Assembly: GCF_037975245.1 (NCBI RefSeq) | Contig: NC_092573.1 | Span: 22,845,265 to 22,909,264 of the forward strand | Length of the DNA: 64,000 bases | Direction: 5' to 3' | DNA from: Apostichopus japonicus | Lineage: Eukaryota; Echinodermata; Holothuroidea; Aspidochirotida; Stichopodidae | Part shown: one piece after another, positions 24,701-36,147 of the stretch | Layout of the letters: the number at the start of each line of letters is the position of its first letter | Numbering within the stretch: position 1 is the stretch's first letter | Notes under the pieces: model-generated | Told to the model about the DNA's origin: nothing | The model's database searches: none | What the model saw: only the letters and a program-made list of their open reading frames with translations | Position numbers and translations under genes: made by a program

Positions 24701-24833
24701 AGGAACCGACTCCGAGAAGGAGTAATCTAATTACCTGATAATGATAAAACAAAAAAGCAATGTAAATACACATACACTTACCTTTAGCAGTGACTGTAAT
24801 CGTTAACAGCAAAATCTGTATAAAACGGTCCAT
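18793..24833 (-). CDS. Nicotinic acetylcholine receptor alpha-type subunit
   Basis: Ligand-gated cation channel subunit of the Cys-loop family at the plasma membrane. Six coding exons on the minus strand: 24782-24833, 23914-24065, 21565-21609, 20830-20939, 19879-20417, 18793-19349. They sum to 1455 nt, giving 484 residues. The 45-bp and 110-bp third and fourth exons match the conserved receptor exon pattern. A signal peptide covers about 1-17. The loop A motif is [11 protein letters not shown]. The Cys-loop is C154-C168 with exactly 13 residues between. Loop B is GSWSF (173-177). Vicinal C218-C219 after YYP mark an alpha-type subunit. TM1 is about 236-258. TM2 about 266-287 keeps E266 (-1'), L276 (9') and E287 (20'), expected for a cation channel. 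TM3 runs from about 298 and is followed by HHR. TM4 is about 458-482. It resembles alpha7-like subunits, but the numbered ortholog is uncertain. The hAT MITE lies in intron 1. Confidence 0.93.
22598..23410. repeat. Tandem ~525-bp duplication in receptor intron 2
   Basis: A segment beginning TGTAACCTTTGAAATGGTAA (about 22600) recurs, diverged, from about 23126. Shared landmarks are the GCATGCA/ACATGCATTTAAT segment, GTAATGCATGGATAGGTAT against GAAATGCATGGACAGGTAT, and the TCGA.ATGATG end. Both copies lie in the 2.3-kb intron between receptor exons 2 and 3. No coding capacity is visible. Confidence 0.6.
24239..24630. mobile_element. hAT-type MITE with perfect target duplication
   Basis: The 392-bp element has a perfect 12-bp terminal inverted repeat CAGTGGCGGAGC and an exact 8-bp direct repeat GCAGTTGT at 24231-24238 and 24631-24638. 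G runs lie near both ends. The core (about 24295-24345) is the reverse complement of the GGTGGCGCT..CTTAGATAG module in the elements at 3728 and 7023, so it belongs to the same family in the opposite orientation. It sits in intron 1 of the receptor gene and codes for nothing. Confidence 0.9.
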
Positions 24834-25628
24834 TTTCTTTTGTTTTCTCTGTTGACATGTACACATCATACACTTCACACTGCTGTACTACTTTCGCAAC
24901 TAACGCAAACTAATCATCTTATACACATCAAAGTCACCAGCGGAATCGACTTGATGATTACGTAACTATATGAATATTTTGTAATTAGCAATACAGTAAA
25001 GTGCGCATCAATATTGATTAAACGGCGGTTCTTGCATTACAAGTCACACCCATGTCGTACGTACATGTAGGCCTGCACATTATATGATAGGTTAAGCACA
25101 ATTGATGAACAAATAGGGTATATATATATATACATGCATGATTTAGTATCTGCCAAAGTTTAATTACTACATGGTTCTTCCACTGCGCATGTGCATAATT
25201 ATAGATTGCTTTGTCGCTCTAATTCATATATTACTCTTCCATTGCTGAAATGACGCAAAACCATATATTTATTAAAAACATTGCAAAATATACAAAGATA
25301 GAGTAACTTGTTTATGAGTGTATGACGTGAAGATTTATTCCGCATTTGATCATACATGTTATAAATACTGCATATAATGTCTGTAACGTATATAGAAACA
25401 TATATTATGACTGTTTCGAAGTCAGTGTAGTACGGTACGCAATATAGCATCATTCACTGTAATCACATGCTCAAGTTCCTAATGTAGAAAAAAAAGGGGG
25501 GGGTCGTATTGTCATATTCATTGAATTTTCGCATCGGCGTCAGCTAACTATCCCATATCACCACTTTATGCTGCCCTCTTATGTCATGCTTCAAAACACT
25601 CGTAATGACAGTATGCACAGTTCCTAAC

Positions 25629-25702
25629 CTTTATCCAATAGAAACGGTGTGTTGATATTGTTAAACTTTATCCAATAGAAACGGTGTGTTGATATTGTTA
25701 TT
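25629..25702. repeat. Perfect 37-bp tandem duplication
   Basis: Two adjoining, essentially identical copies of a 37-bp unit starting CTTTATCCAATAGAAACGG (25629 and 25666). Each contains a CCAAT pentamer. No gene start is near, so a promoter role is not claimed. Confidence 0.85.
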
Positions 25703-27483
25703 ATGCAAGTGCTCTGGAGTGTGACACGAGAATACATTGTGAAGGGGGAAAAAGAGTCCCAAATGGGAGCATTCCACACAAAGGGTCATTCCCGTTGGAG
25801 TTTCCTTAAAGTATAAATGGTACTACTCAATGCGATGTCACAGGAAATCCGATTGATAGAGGTAAGTGAAACGTGGTTCATTGGAGGTATCATTGCTATT
25901 AGGTAGTCCCGAAATTATATAGCTGCCTCGGTTATTGTCTATGTGAAATGTAGCGTGGGAAGTGCGGATGTGGTTCCTCACGTGTTCCCGTCCCATGCAA
26001 TATTCGAACAATGTTACCCCTCCCACCCACCATTTCACCCTCCCACACACAAATACGATCCCCACCCCCCCCCCCGGCTATTTAAACTTTCATATAAACC
26101 ATTCGTGGGATTAATTTATGATTTATAAGGAAAACACCATAATCTGTTAACATTTTCACTGCAGAGCAATTAATTCTTGTATATATATATATAATACGTC
26201 ACGTTTCCATAGAAACAGGATGACGGGAATGGTGTGTCTTCAAGAGTGAACCTATTCGGCCAAGAAAGTAAAAGTGTTTCTATCAAGGTACTTGCTTATC
26301 GATTGGCCTATATCTTTGTAAATAAAGTCAACGGGGGGAAAGGGTGAGAAAAAAGGGACATGGATTAGGGATACATTAATATCGGTGATGCATGCACCCG
26401 TTTGTTATCTTCCAGACGTTCTTCGTATTGGTCTGTAATTAATCATGAATGCATGCAGGGCGAACGCGAAAAACACTGAATAATTGATTAATTTGTTTAT
26501 CTATACCACAGCCCGGTAACTTCAACAAATGCTCATAGATGATAAATGGAAATCGAAGATGGCCTCCAAACGCCTTTTAGATCAACTGAAAACAGTTATT
26601 GATTTTAGGAGAATCTTTGCTGTATAGTTCTGTATTGGTGTACATCCTTAATACACACCCACACTGTCAAAGTAGAACAGGTATACTATGCGTCGCTATA
26701 TGTGTTCAAGTCATTAGAATGTAAATAAGGTTCATTTAAAGAAACGATTTAAAGTAACCGGAAACGTGTAAAGTTAGCTTGATCAACCATTAATTACTCC
26801 AGGAAATGTTTATTGACCGTTTGTGACATATTCCTACTGGGGAAAGGGTTCATCTGTCGTACCAGGACGTTTCTTATACCTTGCTCCAAGTTTCAAACAA
26901 ACTGTCCGACGGTAGAGAAAAGGAAAGTTAAGGAATCGTTCGGGCAAACATACACTGTGATAGAGGGAGAGACCGCGCAAGCAGTGGAAACTACCTAGTG
27001 ACGGGAATATACTAGGAACGTTTTGGCTGAAAGTAAGATTACCAGTAATTAACATATGGCCTATCCAGGGCAACGGAAAAGAAATTACATATTAAAACTA
27101 AATATCCTGTAAACCCAAACAAAAACGGAATCGGCCAACATGTTTTGCCTATATACATTTAATTAAAGGAAGTTTTTTCTATAAATTGTAGGCCATTCAC
27201 CGTTGGGATTTATCTGCGAAGATGTAATTTATATAGGAATATCTCGGAACAAACAGGTATGGTTTTGTTACAAATACACAACCACACACACACACAACCA
27301 CACACTCACAATGAAATAAAGACTAAAATATGACTGGAAAAGAGGTATGTAGCAAACCAGATGAGATAATCAGACGCGCCGTTTCAAATAACATGTTGGA
27401 ATATTTGGCTCTTTAAGACAAATGTTCGATTGTCTGTCACCAGAATATCACTGTTCATTATGTGTAACACACTAAAGCATATA

Positions 27484-27504
27484 TATTTATATATATATAT
27501 ATAG

Positions 27505-27535
<31 letters not shown>
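27484..27535. repeat. TA microsatellite
   Basis: Alternating TA tract with minor interruptions, about 50 bp. Confidence 0.85.
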
Positions 27536-27539
<4 letters not shown>

Positions 27540-27818
27540 CCATTTGTATATTATATTTAACTTCTTATTTATATTTGGAGATAGCGGGGGGGGGGGGGGG
27601 TTATTAAAACAATATATATATATATATGTATGATATATAAGTGAACTGATAATAGTAACTGATCCTTAACGTGAAAATGTCTCTCTTTTTGTTAAAGGCA
27701 AGGCTCTGACGGTGGACCTGAAGGTATGACATAGCGAACACGTCTACTAAGTGTAGGCCTATATAGGTGTTAATTGCACCATACATTACTTCTATGATGA
27801 ATGCGAATTACAGCAATA

Positions 27819-28140
27819 CGACATCGCGGTGTGAAGAAATTCATCTATATATAACCGTGTCAACTGACGAAATTTAACGTTGATGTTATGAACATTGGTT
27901 GGGTATTAGTTGCATAGGCAACATTATCTTTCTCGCGTACAATATGGGGAACGACATAGAACACTATAGTGATATCGAGGTGTCATGACATGAATCTATA
28001 TAAAACCGTGTGAAACTATCAACTGACGATATTTAACGTTGGTGTGATGACATTGGTTGGGTGTTAGTTGCATAGTCAACACTATCTTTCTCGCGTAAGA
28101 TATGGGAAACGACATGGCACACTTTAGTGATATCGCGGTA
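27819..28140 (+). promoter_or_regulatory. Tandemly duplicated upstream segment with X-box-like motif
   Basis: Immediately upstream of the intronless gene at 28176, a segment of about 158 bp occurs twice, with the start of a third copy near 28130. Shared landmarks are AACCGTGT, CAACTGACGA, CATTGGTTGGGT, CTATCTTTCTCGCGTA-like and AGTGATATCG. Copy 1 holds GTTGCATAGGCAAC (27909-27922) and copy 2 GTTGCATAGTCAAC (28067-28080). The first is close to the RFX X-box (GTNRCC, 0-3 bases, RGYAAC), with one mismatch in the left half. That the segment is the promoter is inferred from position. Confidence 0.5.
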
Positions 28141-28175
28141 TCATATCGTTAATTGGAGAGCAAATAACCTCCGAT

Positions 28176-29762
28176 ATGGCAGAGTCCATGATATCATACT
28201 CCAAACATGTGACGAAGATCAAGGAAGCGCGACTTGCTTTACAAAATTCACGAAGAATCCAGCAACAACTTTGGTCCAAGCCACCCAGAGCAACTACACT
28301 ATATGCAGGTAGCGCCCTCACTCCTATCACCCATGGCAACCCATCTGATGTATTTAAGGGTAAATGTCTATCCTTATCTGGGATACCAGTGCCTCAAACT
28401 TCTAAATATCCCAAAATATCCAGTATTTCTTCTTCATCGAAAATCTCCCTGAATTTGGAAAGAACAGATCGGATTGATAGGCTTCGAAACGGCATTGGAG
28501 TAAAATTGAATTCGAAAAACGACTTTGGTAAGTTTAATGTTGATCGTAGAAGTGAAAAAACTATCGTGCCTCCATTGAAGAGTGAATTTACAACAGAATC
28601 ACCCTCTTCAGATGAATTAAAATATATTAAAAATAACAGAAATATATCAAATATTTCACAAGTGACAAATATGACGTCATTTCATGCTGGACTTCCCTGG
28701 CAGATGACACGCGAAGCAAGTTATAATGAAGTTAAACCAAAAATTTATTTACACGTATCTCTTCCTTCAATGATCGACGAAACGACCGAAAAGGAGTCTA
28801 ACACAGAAGAAACCAACGCTACACAATATATGCATCCGCCAAATAACGTTCAAGATGATAAAGACAAAGAAATTGACGCTGATAATACGGACAATAATAA
28901 ACTCACAAAACCAGAATTAGACGCTTCATTAAAAGATGATTTTGAACGTCCTTTCTGGAAGGAAATCCCTCCAAAAGAGATACTCGCAGAAGAAATAGCA
29001 AATACAACTGAACAGCTTCAACAAGAAAACATGAAATCACAGGAACTACCTGTGCTTGAAATTCAACTTTCCCGTAAATCAGATGAGGCCAGAAGTGACC
29101 GGTGTAGAGCCTGCCCAGCATGCATTGCGGAAGGTCAACGTACTTCTTTCAATGAAAACAGTGACGTTTTTAGAAAGAGGTTTAAAGTTAAACGTAAGAA
29201 TGACATCCAACTAACCAAAAAGGATTTGCGTTTAGATAAAATATCCTATCACAAATCTTTCAAAGTGAGTTCACGCTCTAGTCAGGATAGCATGCAACAA
29301 ATTCTCAAAAACGCCCTTAATCAATTGTCTAAAGAAAGACAAAGGAAAGATTTAGAGAATGTTGACGTCAGAGAACGACGACGAATGGCACTCAGAAGAA
29401 TCTCTCAGAAGAAAACAACGATCGCAAAGGATGACGGGAAGTTTGGTCCTAGGCGTGTTTTATGTCGGCATGGTAAATTTATAAGCGAATGTTGCACCTG
29501 TTCAGCTGTCGAAGAAGTACGAAGACGATTAAAGGTGGACATTGAAGAGGCCAGAGGCGAATACGACTGGAAATTTACAAGAAGTATTTTGTCAAATAGA
29601 TGGCGCTCTTCGCAGAATTTACTCAATCCTCTTGGAATAGATGAAGTGTTGAATGATGTTAAGAGAAAAGAGAAAGGGAAGTTGGCGAGCAAAACGGTTC
29701 ACTTTTCTGAGAGGAATATCATCCATCCTTTGGTATCTCGAGGGGGAGATCAGCTAGTATGA
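28176..29762 (+). CDS. Unrecognised intronless gene, disordered protein (528 aa)
   Basis: A single uninterrupted frame of 528 codons with ordinary composition, far longer than chance for this AT-rich window. The product is polar and rich in K, R, E, S and N, with no signal peptide or membrane segment, so it is probably largely disordered. Visible features are an N-terminal basic helix (about residues 12-35), a cysteine cluster DRCRACPACIAEG near 308-320, and a second cluster LCRHGKFISECCTCS near 429-443 that could bind zinc. A KTVHF sequence near 506-510 fits the degenerate protein phosphatase-1 docking pattern. It is convergent with the intronless gene at 30684. Lack of introns among intron-rich neighbours suggests a retrogene or a rapidly evolving lineage gene. 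I do not recognise the family. Confidence 0.75.
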   Translation: MAESMISYSKHVTKIKEARLALQNSRRIQQQLWSKPPRATTLYAGSALTPITHGNPSDVFKGKCLSLSGIPVPQTSKYPKISSISSSSKISLNLERTDRIDRLRNGIGVKLNSKNDFGKFNVDRRSEKTIVPPLKSEFTTESPSSDELKYIKNNRNISNISQVTNMTSFHAGLPWQMTREASYNEVKPKIYLHVSLPSMIDETTEKESNTEETNATQYMHPPNNVQDDKDKEIDADNTDNNKLTKPELDASLKDDFERPFWKEIPPKEILAEEIANTTEQLQQENMKSQELPVLEIQLSRKSDEARSDRCRACPACIAEGQRTSFNENSDVFRKRFKVKRKNDIQLTKKDLRLDKISYHKSFKVSSRSSQDSMQQILKNALNQLSKERQRKDLENVDVRERRRMALRRISQKKTTIAKDDGKFGPRRVLCRHGKFISECCTCSAVEEVRRRLKVDIEEARGEYDWKFTRSILSNRWRSSQNLLNPLGIDEVLNDVKRKEKGKLASKTVHFSERNIIHPLVSRGGDQLV

Positions 29763-30683
29763 TGGTAATTTGATATGAATATTACGATAGAATATGTTTA
29801 ATATTTTGATCTGTTCAATCGTGTTATTCGATACAAGATGAGTTGTATATCATTCAGTGATTTGTTTCTATGACTATCATACTTACGATGTCTATATGAA
29901 AATTATGTAAAATCACTGCATCTTATTTTTTCGTTATTAATTTTTATGTATAACGAGCTTGGTTATCTCTCTGGTTGCTTTAACCTTGAAACCATATATA
30001 TTGCCAGCCTTCAGAGTTATAGCAAGCTTAGTATTGTTAAAACGTTCTGAGAGAAGGGAGAAGGGGAGGGGAGACGGTCCCACGAGTCCCCTCCCTGTAT
30101 ACGACCCTGAACGATGGTGAAATGCATAAAATGATAAATAACATTCTTGGAAACTTTCCGTTTGAGTTAAAAACAAGATTTGTTTGCTGCAATTGACTGT
30201 ACGGACTACTAATATATAGTCCTTAGTTTAGAATTAATCTTAATAATTCTCATAAAATGTTTGCTTTGCTGTTAATGTTCTTGTCTGTCATCTGCCTTAT
30301 TGTAAAGCTACACTTATTCCTCGTCATTTTTAACAAACTACAAATAATCTACCCCTGTTAAACTGCTCTTAATCTACCCCCACCTCTGTTAAACAGCTCT
30401 TAATCTACCCAAAAGCCCGGTTAAACCGCTTTTAATCATGCAAATGAAAGAACTTTTAAAAGTGTTCACGTACTAATTACGTAATCTACCACCCCCCCCT
30501 GCCTGGGGTTTAAAAAAGTACGACTTACTTTACTTAAGTACTTATTCCCTTTGTTCACACGCTGTATAGAATTTTTTAATATATGCTTATCAATAAAGAC
30601 AATCTCATTCGATAATTCAAATGTCCTTCTTTAAAAAATGAATTCCGAGTATCCAGATCTCTAAATTCCCGCGGTTTCAGTTG
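29763..30683. other. Convergent intergenic spacer
   Basis: Shared 3' flank of the two intronless genes. It contains a small imperfect repeat of the words TGTTAAAC.GCTCTTAATCTACCC (about 30356-30440). No gene is seen. Confidence 0.45.
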
Positions 30684-32126
30684 TCAAATGGTTGTTGTTA
30701 GGGTGATGTCAAAAACTTTCTGCGATAATTTATTGATGTTATCATCACTCGATTTTCTTCCATCATCAACGTACATTACATCATCAATATTAGTTCGTTT
30801 GACACCATTCGTCTCTGTCTTAAAAATGTTCCGTAAAGAAACGAATTTTGCACTCATAACGCTGGAATTTAAACCTACAGACGAATTAACCTCCAACGGT
30901 GAATCAGTTTTGAAGGAATTGGAATACGTCATGTTGACGTCAGTCGACCCAGGATCCCAGGTATCCTTTGATTCCTTTTCGTTATTAATTTGTTGATCAA
31001 TTTCTATATTATTTTTCCAGTTTCTCGATGATCCAACTCCCAATATTTCAGGAGGAAGCTTAAATCTTACCCTCTTTTGTGCCTTTTCTTCGTCACTGAC
31101 TTTTTCGATTTTTCCCCTCCATTTAAGATTTCCCTCTGGAGGTGGGGAAGGTGCCCCGGTGTCTGAAGTCACCAGGGTTTCTAACATGACTTGAACCGGG
31201 GAGGCAGGAATAATGACCTCACCCTGACCATTTCTTCGAAGGGTTAGTTTCAAGTTACCTCCATTTATCCTCCTTGGTATCAGCTTCTGAAGTTTGATAG
31301 TTAACGCCTCGGAATAGAAAAATTGTTTTCTGACTGGATGTCGTCTAGCATTTTCTCGGTCGTGTTTTCTGACTACGGCATAATTAACTCGTTTCCGTTT
31401 CGGTAAACTTTCTCTTATCTTTTGTTTCGTTACATTATCTTTCTTATCTTGCTTTGTTTTTTCCATCTTTTTGTTCTTCAAATTTGCACTCTTTTTGTTC
31501 TTTTTATTGGTTGACGTAGACATGTGACGTGGCGACATAAACGATTGGCTAATGATTTCTGACGACATCGCGGAACTAGTACCAACGTTGGGGAATAAAT
31601 CTATCACAACTGTATCATTGGCATTATCAAAATCACTTTGTACATCATTAGCTATGGTACGTCTCAAAGAGCTGGTTCCAGACCGAATTATTCTCTCATC
31701 ATCCTCTGAGACATCTTCTCTCGAATAGCAAGTATTTGTTTGAAATTTCTGTTGGCTTTTCGGTGAATTGGTATGGCCGTCACGTCGATAACTCAATGAG
31801 CCCGGAGGAAAACTCTGACTAGTAGAAAATGTTGGTCTCCTAGCCTTTTTTCCGGTGAAATCAACATTAATTCCATTGTTAGATAAAGATGAAATATTTT
31901 GGTTTATTTGAGGTAGAGAGAAAATACTCTTGTGTAGATATGTGAAGCTTCTAGCTCGATCTAAATCTTTATCAGGATATATTATATTTCCAGAAGGTAC
32001 AAAAACTCTCCCTGTTAAATAACTCACAGAACTGAACCTTTGGGATTCAGGTGCCAAATGACCAGTTCGAATTGTTCCACGCTGGTGAAGTTTGTTAGAA
32101 ACTGTTCCATATTCGAACGTAGTCAT
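30684..32126 (-). CDS. Unrecognised intronless gene, basic disordered protein (480 aa)
   Basis: A single open frame of 480 codons on the minus strand, starting at the ATG at 32124-32126. Composition is polar and serine/asparagine/lysine rich. A strongly basic lysine block (about residues 207-245) and KRKR near 246-249 would suit nuclear localisation. The best-ordered part is about 265-320 (an FFYSEALTIKLQKLIPRR segment, then GGNLKLTLRRNGQGEVIIP), which reads like a short beta-rich fold. KRVRF near 349-353 is a good match to the protein phosphatase-1 RVxF docking motif. No transmembrane segment or known domain was recognised. It faces the gene at 28176 tail to tail, about 920 bp apart. Confidence 0.75.
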   Translation of the reverse strand: MTTFEYGTVSNKLHQRGTIRTGHLAPESQRFSSVSYLTGRVFVPSGNIIYPDKDLDRARSFTYLHKSIFSLPQINQNISSLSNNGINVDFTGKKARRPTFSTSQSFPPGSLSYRRDGHTNSPKSQQKFQTNTCYSREDVSEDDERIIRSGTSSLRRTIANDVQSDFDNANDTVVIDLFPNVGTSSAMSSEIISQSFMSPRHMSTSTNKKNKKSANLKNKKMEKTKQDKKDNVTKQKIRESLPKRKRVNYAVVRKHDRENARRHPVRKQFFYSEALTIKLQKLIPRRINGGNLKLTLRRNGQGEVIIPASPVQVMLETLVTSDTGAPSPPPEGNLKWRGKIEKVSDEEKAQKRVRFKLPPEILGVGSSRNWKNNIEIDQQINNEKESKDTWDPGSTDVNMTYSNSFKTDSPLEVNSSVGLNSSVMSAKFVSLRNIFKTETNGVKRTNIDDVMYVDDGRKSSDDNINKLSQKVFDITLTTTI

Positions 32127-35100
32127 AACGGGAATGTACCTCCTGGTCTTCTGTATCGCTTTAAAGCAAATATTCGCTGTCGGCTCTCTATCTGAGACAC
32201 TTTCTATTCAATTGTTTAGCGTAAATATATGCCAACTTTCGCACCAGTATTGACTGTAATGCATCGAACAACCACGGGCGTAGTCACAATTACTTTAGTT
32301 TTCAAAACTTACTATTTCCATTGTACCTAACCGTGCTTTTCTATGTACACATGCACTGAAGTTATTGCATGCATGGCGGTCGATAAGTTCGGAATCGTTG
32401 AAAGGTATCTACTGCAGCTGCGCCGACGTCCCATCTGTGATATTACTTTGAATCATCGAAAGTAAACAGTGACAAAAACTTGAAAAATCGCACCATCAAT
32501 ATCTTTCTCAAATAACTTTACAAACACGTACTGCAGGGCCGTAGTGGTTACTACATACACAGGAGTTACACTTTAGTCTATAGCTTGATATAAAACACAA
32601 ACGCCATCGTGTTTCGGCAAATTCAGTCTCCAATATTGAAAAGTCTTTCTATCAACTGCGTTTTAAATAAAATAAAAACGTAGCCTACCACATCTCCAAA
32701 AATGTCCGTGAAAATCGTTTAGTAACAAAAACCAGATAATTATAAAAGAAACGGTTTCTCCATCTCATCAATAAGACATACGATATAGGTTTTGTACCTC
32801 CAGATTGAAAATCTAAATACGCTTATTGAGTCTTCTCTTCTCTGATTGTTAGGTAGTCATGGAGATATATCTTAAAAGTAAATATGCTTCCATTTACTCG
32901 CCTTTGAAATAGATCTGCCATTTTAGTTCAGCAAACTGTTCGCGGGTTGTTTCTGCGATATATCAATAAAATAACAATTAACTCCATCAATGAGGTAAAC
33001 ATGCAGGGGTAAATAAACAAAACGGGAGAAAAGAAGATTTAATGGTAGAAGAGGGTTCCGGTTCACCGAATCGGTTGTAACCCGTCTTCATTAGCACTGG
33101 GTTTTTATTGTGATGTCATTATGCTTAGTATGATAGACATGTCGTGGTATTCAAGGATTAAGCCCACGGACAAGACAGGTCCATTCAGCTATTCCCTAAT
33201 TCACCATATTGTAAAAGCAAAGTTGCCATTTCACAGGTTGTGTCCTTCACTTTAAGGTAGTGTTATTGCTATTAACTTGAAATGTAGTTAAACATTGTTA
33301 TTCAAAGTACGCTTGTCAGATAGTCGGCAAACAGGAGAGGGTCACCTATGGTCAAATAAGTACATGTTTTGAATACTCTCAACTGCAGAACTTGCTCGTC
33401 GGTTCTCGGACACATTGTAACGTATGTATGTTACCCCCCCCCCCCCTCTCGCGCCATATGGCATATATGATCACATCTTCATGTCACAATAACCTTGGCT
33501 AAGGCATACATAACGAACTGGGCAGTGGAAAAAATAACAGTGTTTACTCGATTAACCATGAATACTCTACAGTTGGGGTTTAACTCTTGAATATTTCTAC
33601 TCGTTTAGAACTCCTTACGCAGAGAACTTGACGTGTGTATCGCTCCCTTAAACTTAAATTCAATCAACACACGATAACAGAGAATGAGATAAAAGTCATT
33701 TATGGAAAGATGCAAGCTGAGCGGCACATATACTGGTAAACCATATATCATATATCATATACCATATATAATACACCATATATCATATACTATATATCAT
33801 ATACCATATATCATATACCATATATCATATACCATATACCACAAACCATTTACTGGTAAATCAAAATTCGCAATAGTGCTGTCTTTTCTTATAGCTTTTA
33901 TACCATTTTCAATTTCTTACCATATATATATCATTAAGTTATTAAAGCAATATTCTTTGTAAAGTTTATCTTCTTATCCAAAAAGATGCAGTTAGCTGCT
34001 AAAGAGCCGAGTGACACTTTCAGCCTTCGCCTCATACATGGAAAATATACTAGGTTTAGTGTATCCTCTATGAAGGTCCACACGCTTTTGCGGTGCAACA
34101 AAACTATAATGTTTTAACACATCTGGGATGACAATATTGCAACTAACTAGAAACACGAGAGAACATAATGCGCTTAACGTAAACCGTGGTGTTAGCAATC
34201 GATTTTCCCAGTGAAAATCACAGTTTAGTTAGTTTGCGAGAAGAAAATCACTAATGTGCACCCTTAAAACTTCGAAAGTTATCCTTTCTCTGTAGTAGTT
34301 ATCATAACAATGTAAATGCCCCGTTTGACCAAATAAGATGGCTGCAGTAGAGAGAAATTCACGAAATCAGAACATTTCCTGAAATAAACTTCACTAAAGC
34401 AGAATGTAATATAAGAAAGAAAACTCTGTGATTTTCATTTGTACTTTCTTTCAATATCCTTCTACCTCCTGTTTGGATGATTGTTCTATGCACCCTAGTG
34501 AGCATTGAAACTTGTACCCAATCAACACTTAGCTGCCCGTGCAGCGTTGCTAAGCACGACTGCGCATGCACGAAATTTATGTTCGCTGTATGAACTGTAT
34601 ACATGTATACTGGGTAGCCGAGCTTAACCAAAGATATTCCACCTATCTTAGCTTTGGCTTTACTCTCCTCGAATGCAGGATTAATTAAGTTGCTGCTCTA
34701 TATTGTGTAATTGTAACAATGTTAGGGGTAACATCTTGCTAAATAGAACGGCCAACAGAAATTAAAAGAAACACATACGATATGTACCCATCATTACGAT
34801 GTTGATGATAATCGTATCATGCATCACACAAAAACCTCCGCAACAAGTCGCAGTGTAAGTCAAATCCTCATTACATTCTCAGTAAAGCCTAAGGTAGCCT
34901 AATCTAACCTAGCCTACTGTAGGCCGGACCATGATCCGACGAGGGAGAAATGAAAAAAAGGTCTAACGTTAGGCCTAGTAGTAGTAATACTAAGACCATA
35001 TAACTAAAGTTAGGTTAGGACTACAGTAAAGTGACCAGATGTCCACGACTTCCGGGGACAGTCCCCGGGTTTCATGTACCGACCCAGGAACAAACATTCC

Positions 35101-36147
35101 CGGAAAGGCGTCCCAGCTTTATATCTACTGTCCTAAGAATATCATCAAATTTGAAAATGGCTGTGAATAATTCCAATTTTATCTATTTAGCATCCTGTTC
35201 TTAGAGATTGTGTGAACTGTAATTGTACAACCACAAAGGTAAAGTTCATTCATGGTTGACAGATTAAAACGACCCATAGCCAGAAACTCACATGAAAGCA
35301 TCATATTTATGAATAATGAGACTTTGAGTTATCTACATGCTTTTTGGTGCTGTCTTTTCCCATCTCACTCAACTTGGGCATATCCTTGAAACAAGCATTT
35401 CCTCTCAGCCTGTATCAGTGTATGATGCAATTTTGACACAATGACTTGCCAATTTGACGCACTGATGTTCTAAATCTAAGGCCAGGGAAAAAATTTGCTC
35501 CTGAAATATGACATCAGATTTAAACGACAAAAATTGAAATTGCAGGAAATATTTATAGGCTAGGTTTCATTTATTATGTGTGTTTGTAAGTATATTTCTT
35601 CCTGATTCACTGAGGTTTTGAGCAAACTAGAAACTGACAGTTTATGTCATAGAGACCTTGCAATACCTATCCTGCTACTGAAGTCCTAGGCAATGTTAGG
35701 GGGTGGATAGCCAGTAACAATTTGAACTTGAAGTTTCATAAATCATTACATACACAAGAAAAAATACTCCCTGTGAAATTGAAAATTGAACTGATTTTGG
35801 GGTTCGATCACCAGTTTAGTTATATTGGCCTCTTCACAAATCCCAACTTTTAGTAAGATGAGCTGTAGGGCCTAGGCCTATTTACTCTTCCGATCGCGGC
35901 ATTTTTGATAAAAATTCATCTTTGTTTGGTGCGCAGAAAATGTATATTTTTTCCCGCTTTGTAGAGATCTTCACTGACAAAGAATGAGATGTTGGTGTCT
36001 ATTTTTCTTATTATAATTGATAACCAAATGTGTACACAATTTTTCTTGCAAACACTTTTGATAAAGGACCAACCAACCTCCATAGTATTTCCAACGTTTC
36101 TTTCATGTTGTATTTTCAATGTAAACAATTTGTTTTAATACTAACAG
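32127..36147. other. Intergenic, no gene seen
   Basis: About 4 kb without a supportable exon. It probably contains the promoter of the minus-strand gene near 32.2 kb and an upstream non-coding exon of the gene starting at 36148. A C run (33434-33446) and the ATATCATATACC array near 33.8 kb are the only obvious structures. Confidence 0.4.
33737..33845. repeat. Short tandem repeat, CCATATATCATATA unit
   Basis: About eight imperfect copies of a 14-bp unit CCATATATCATATA. The open frame running through it is a product of the repeat. Confidence 0.85.

Larger units (their letters stand above)
24834..27818. other. Intergenic, no gene seen
   Basis: AT-rich spacer between two divergent genes. It includes TATATA tracts (about 25121-25132 and 26180-26194), a CA-rich stretch near 27280-27310, and G or C homopolymers (26066-26077, 27586-27600). 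The sequence just above 24833 should hold the receptor promoter, but no core element could be fixed. Confidence 0.4.
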
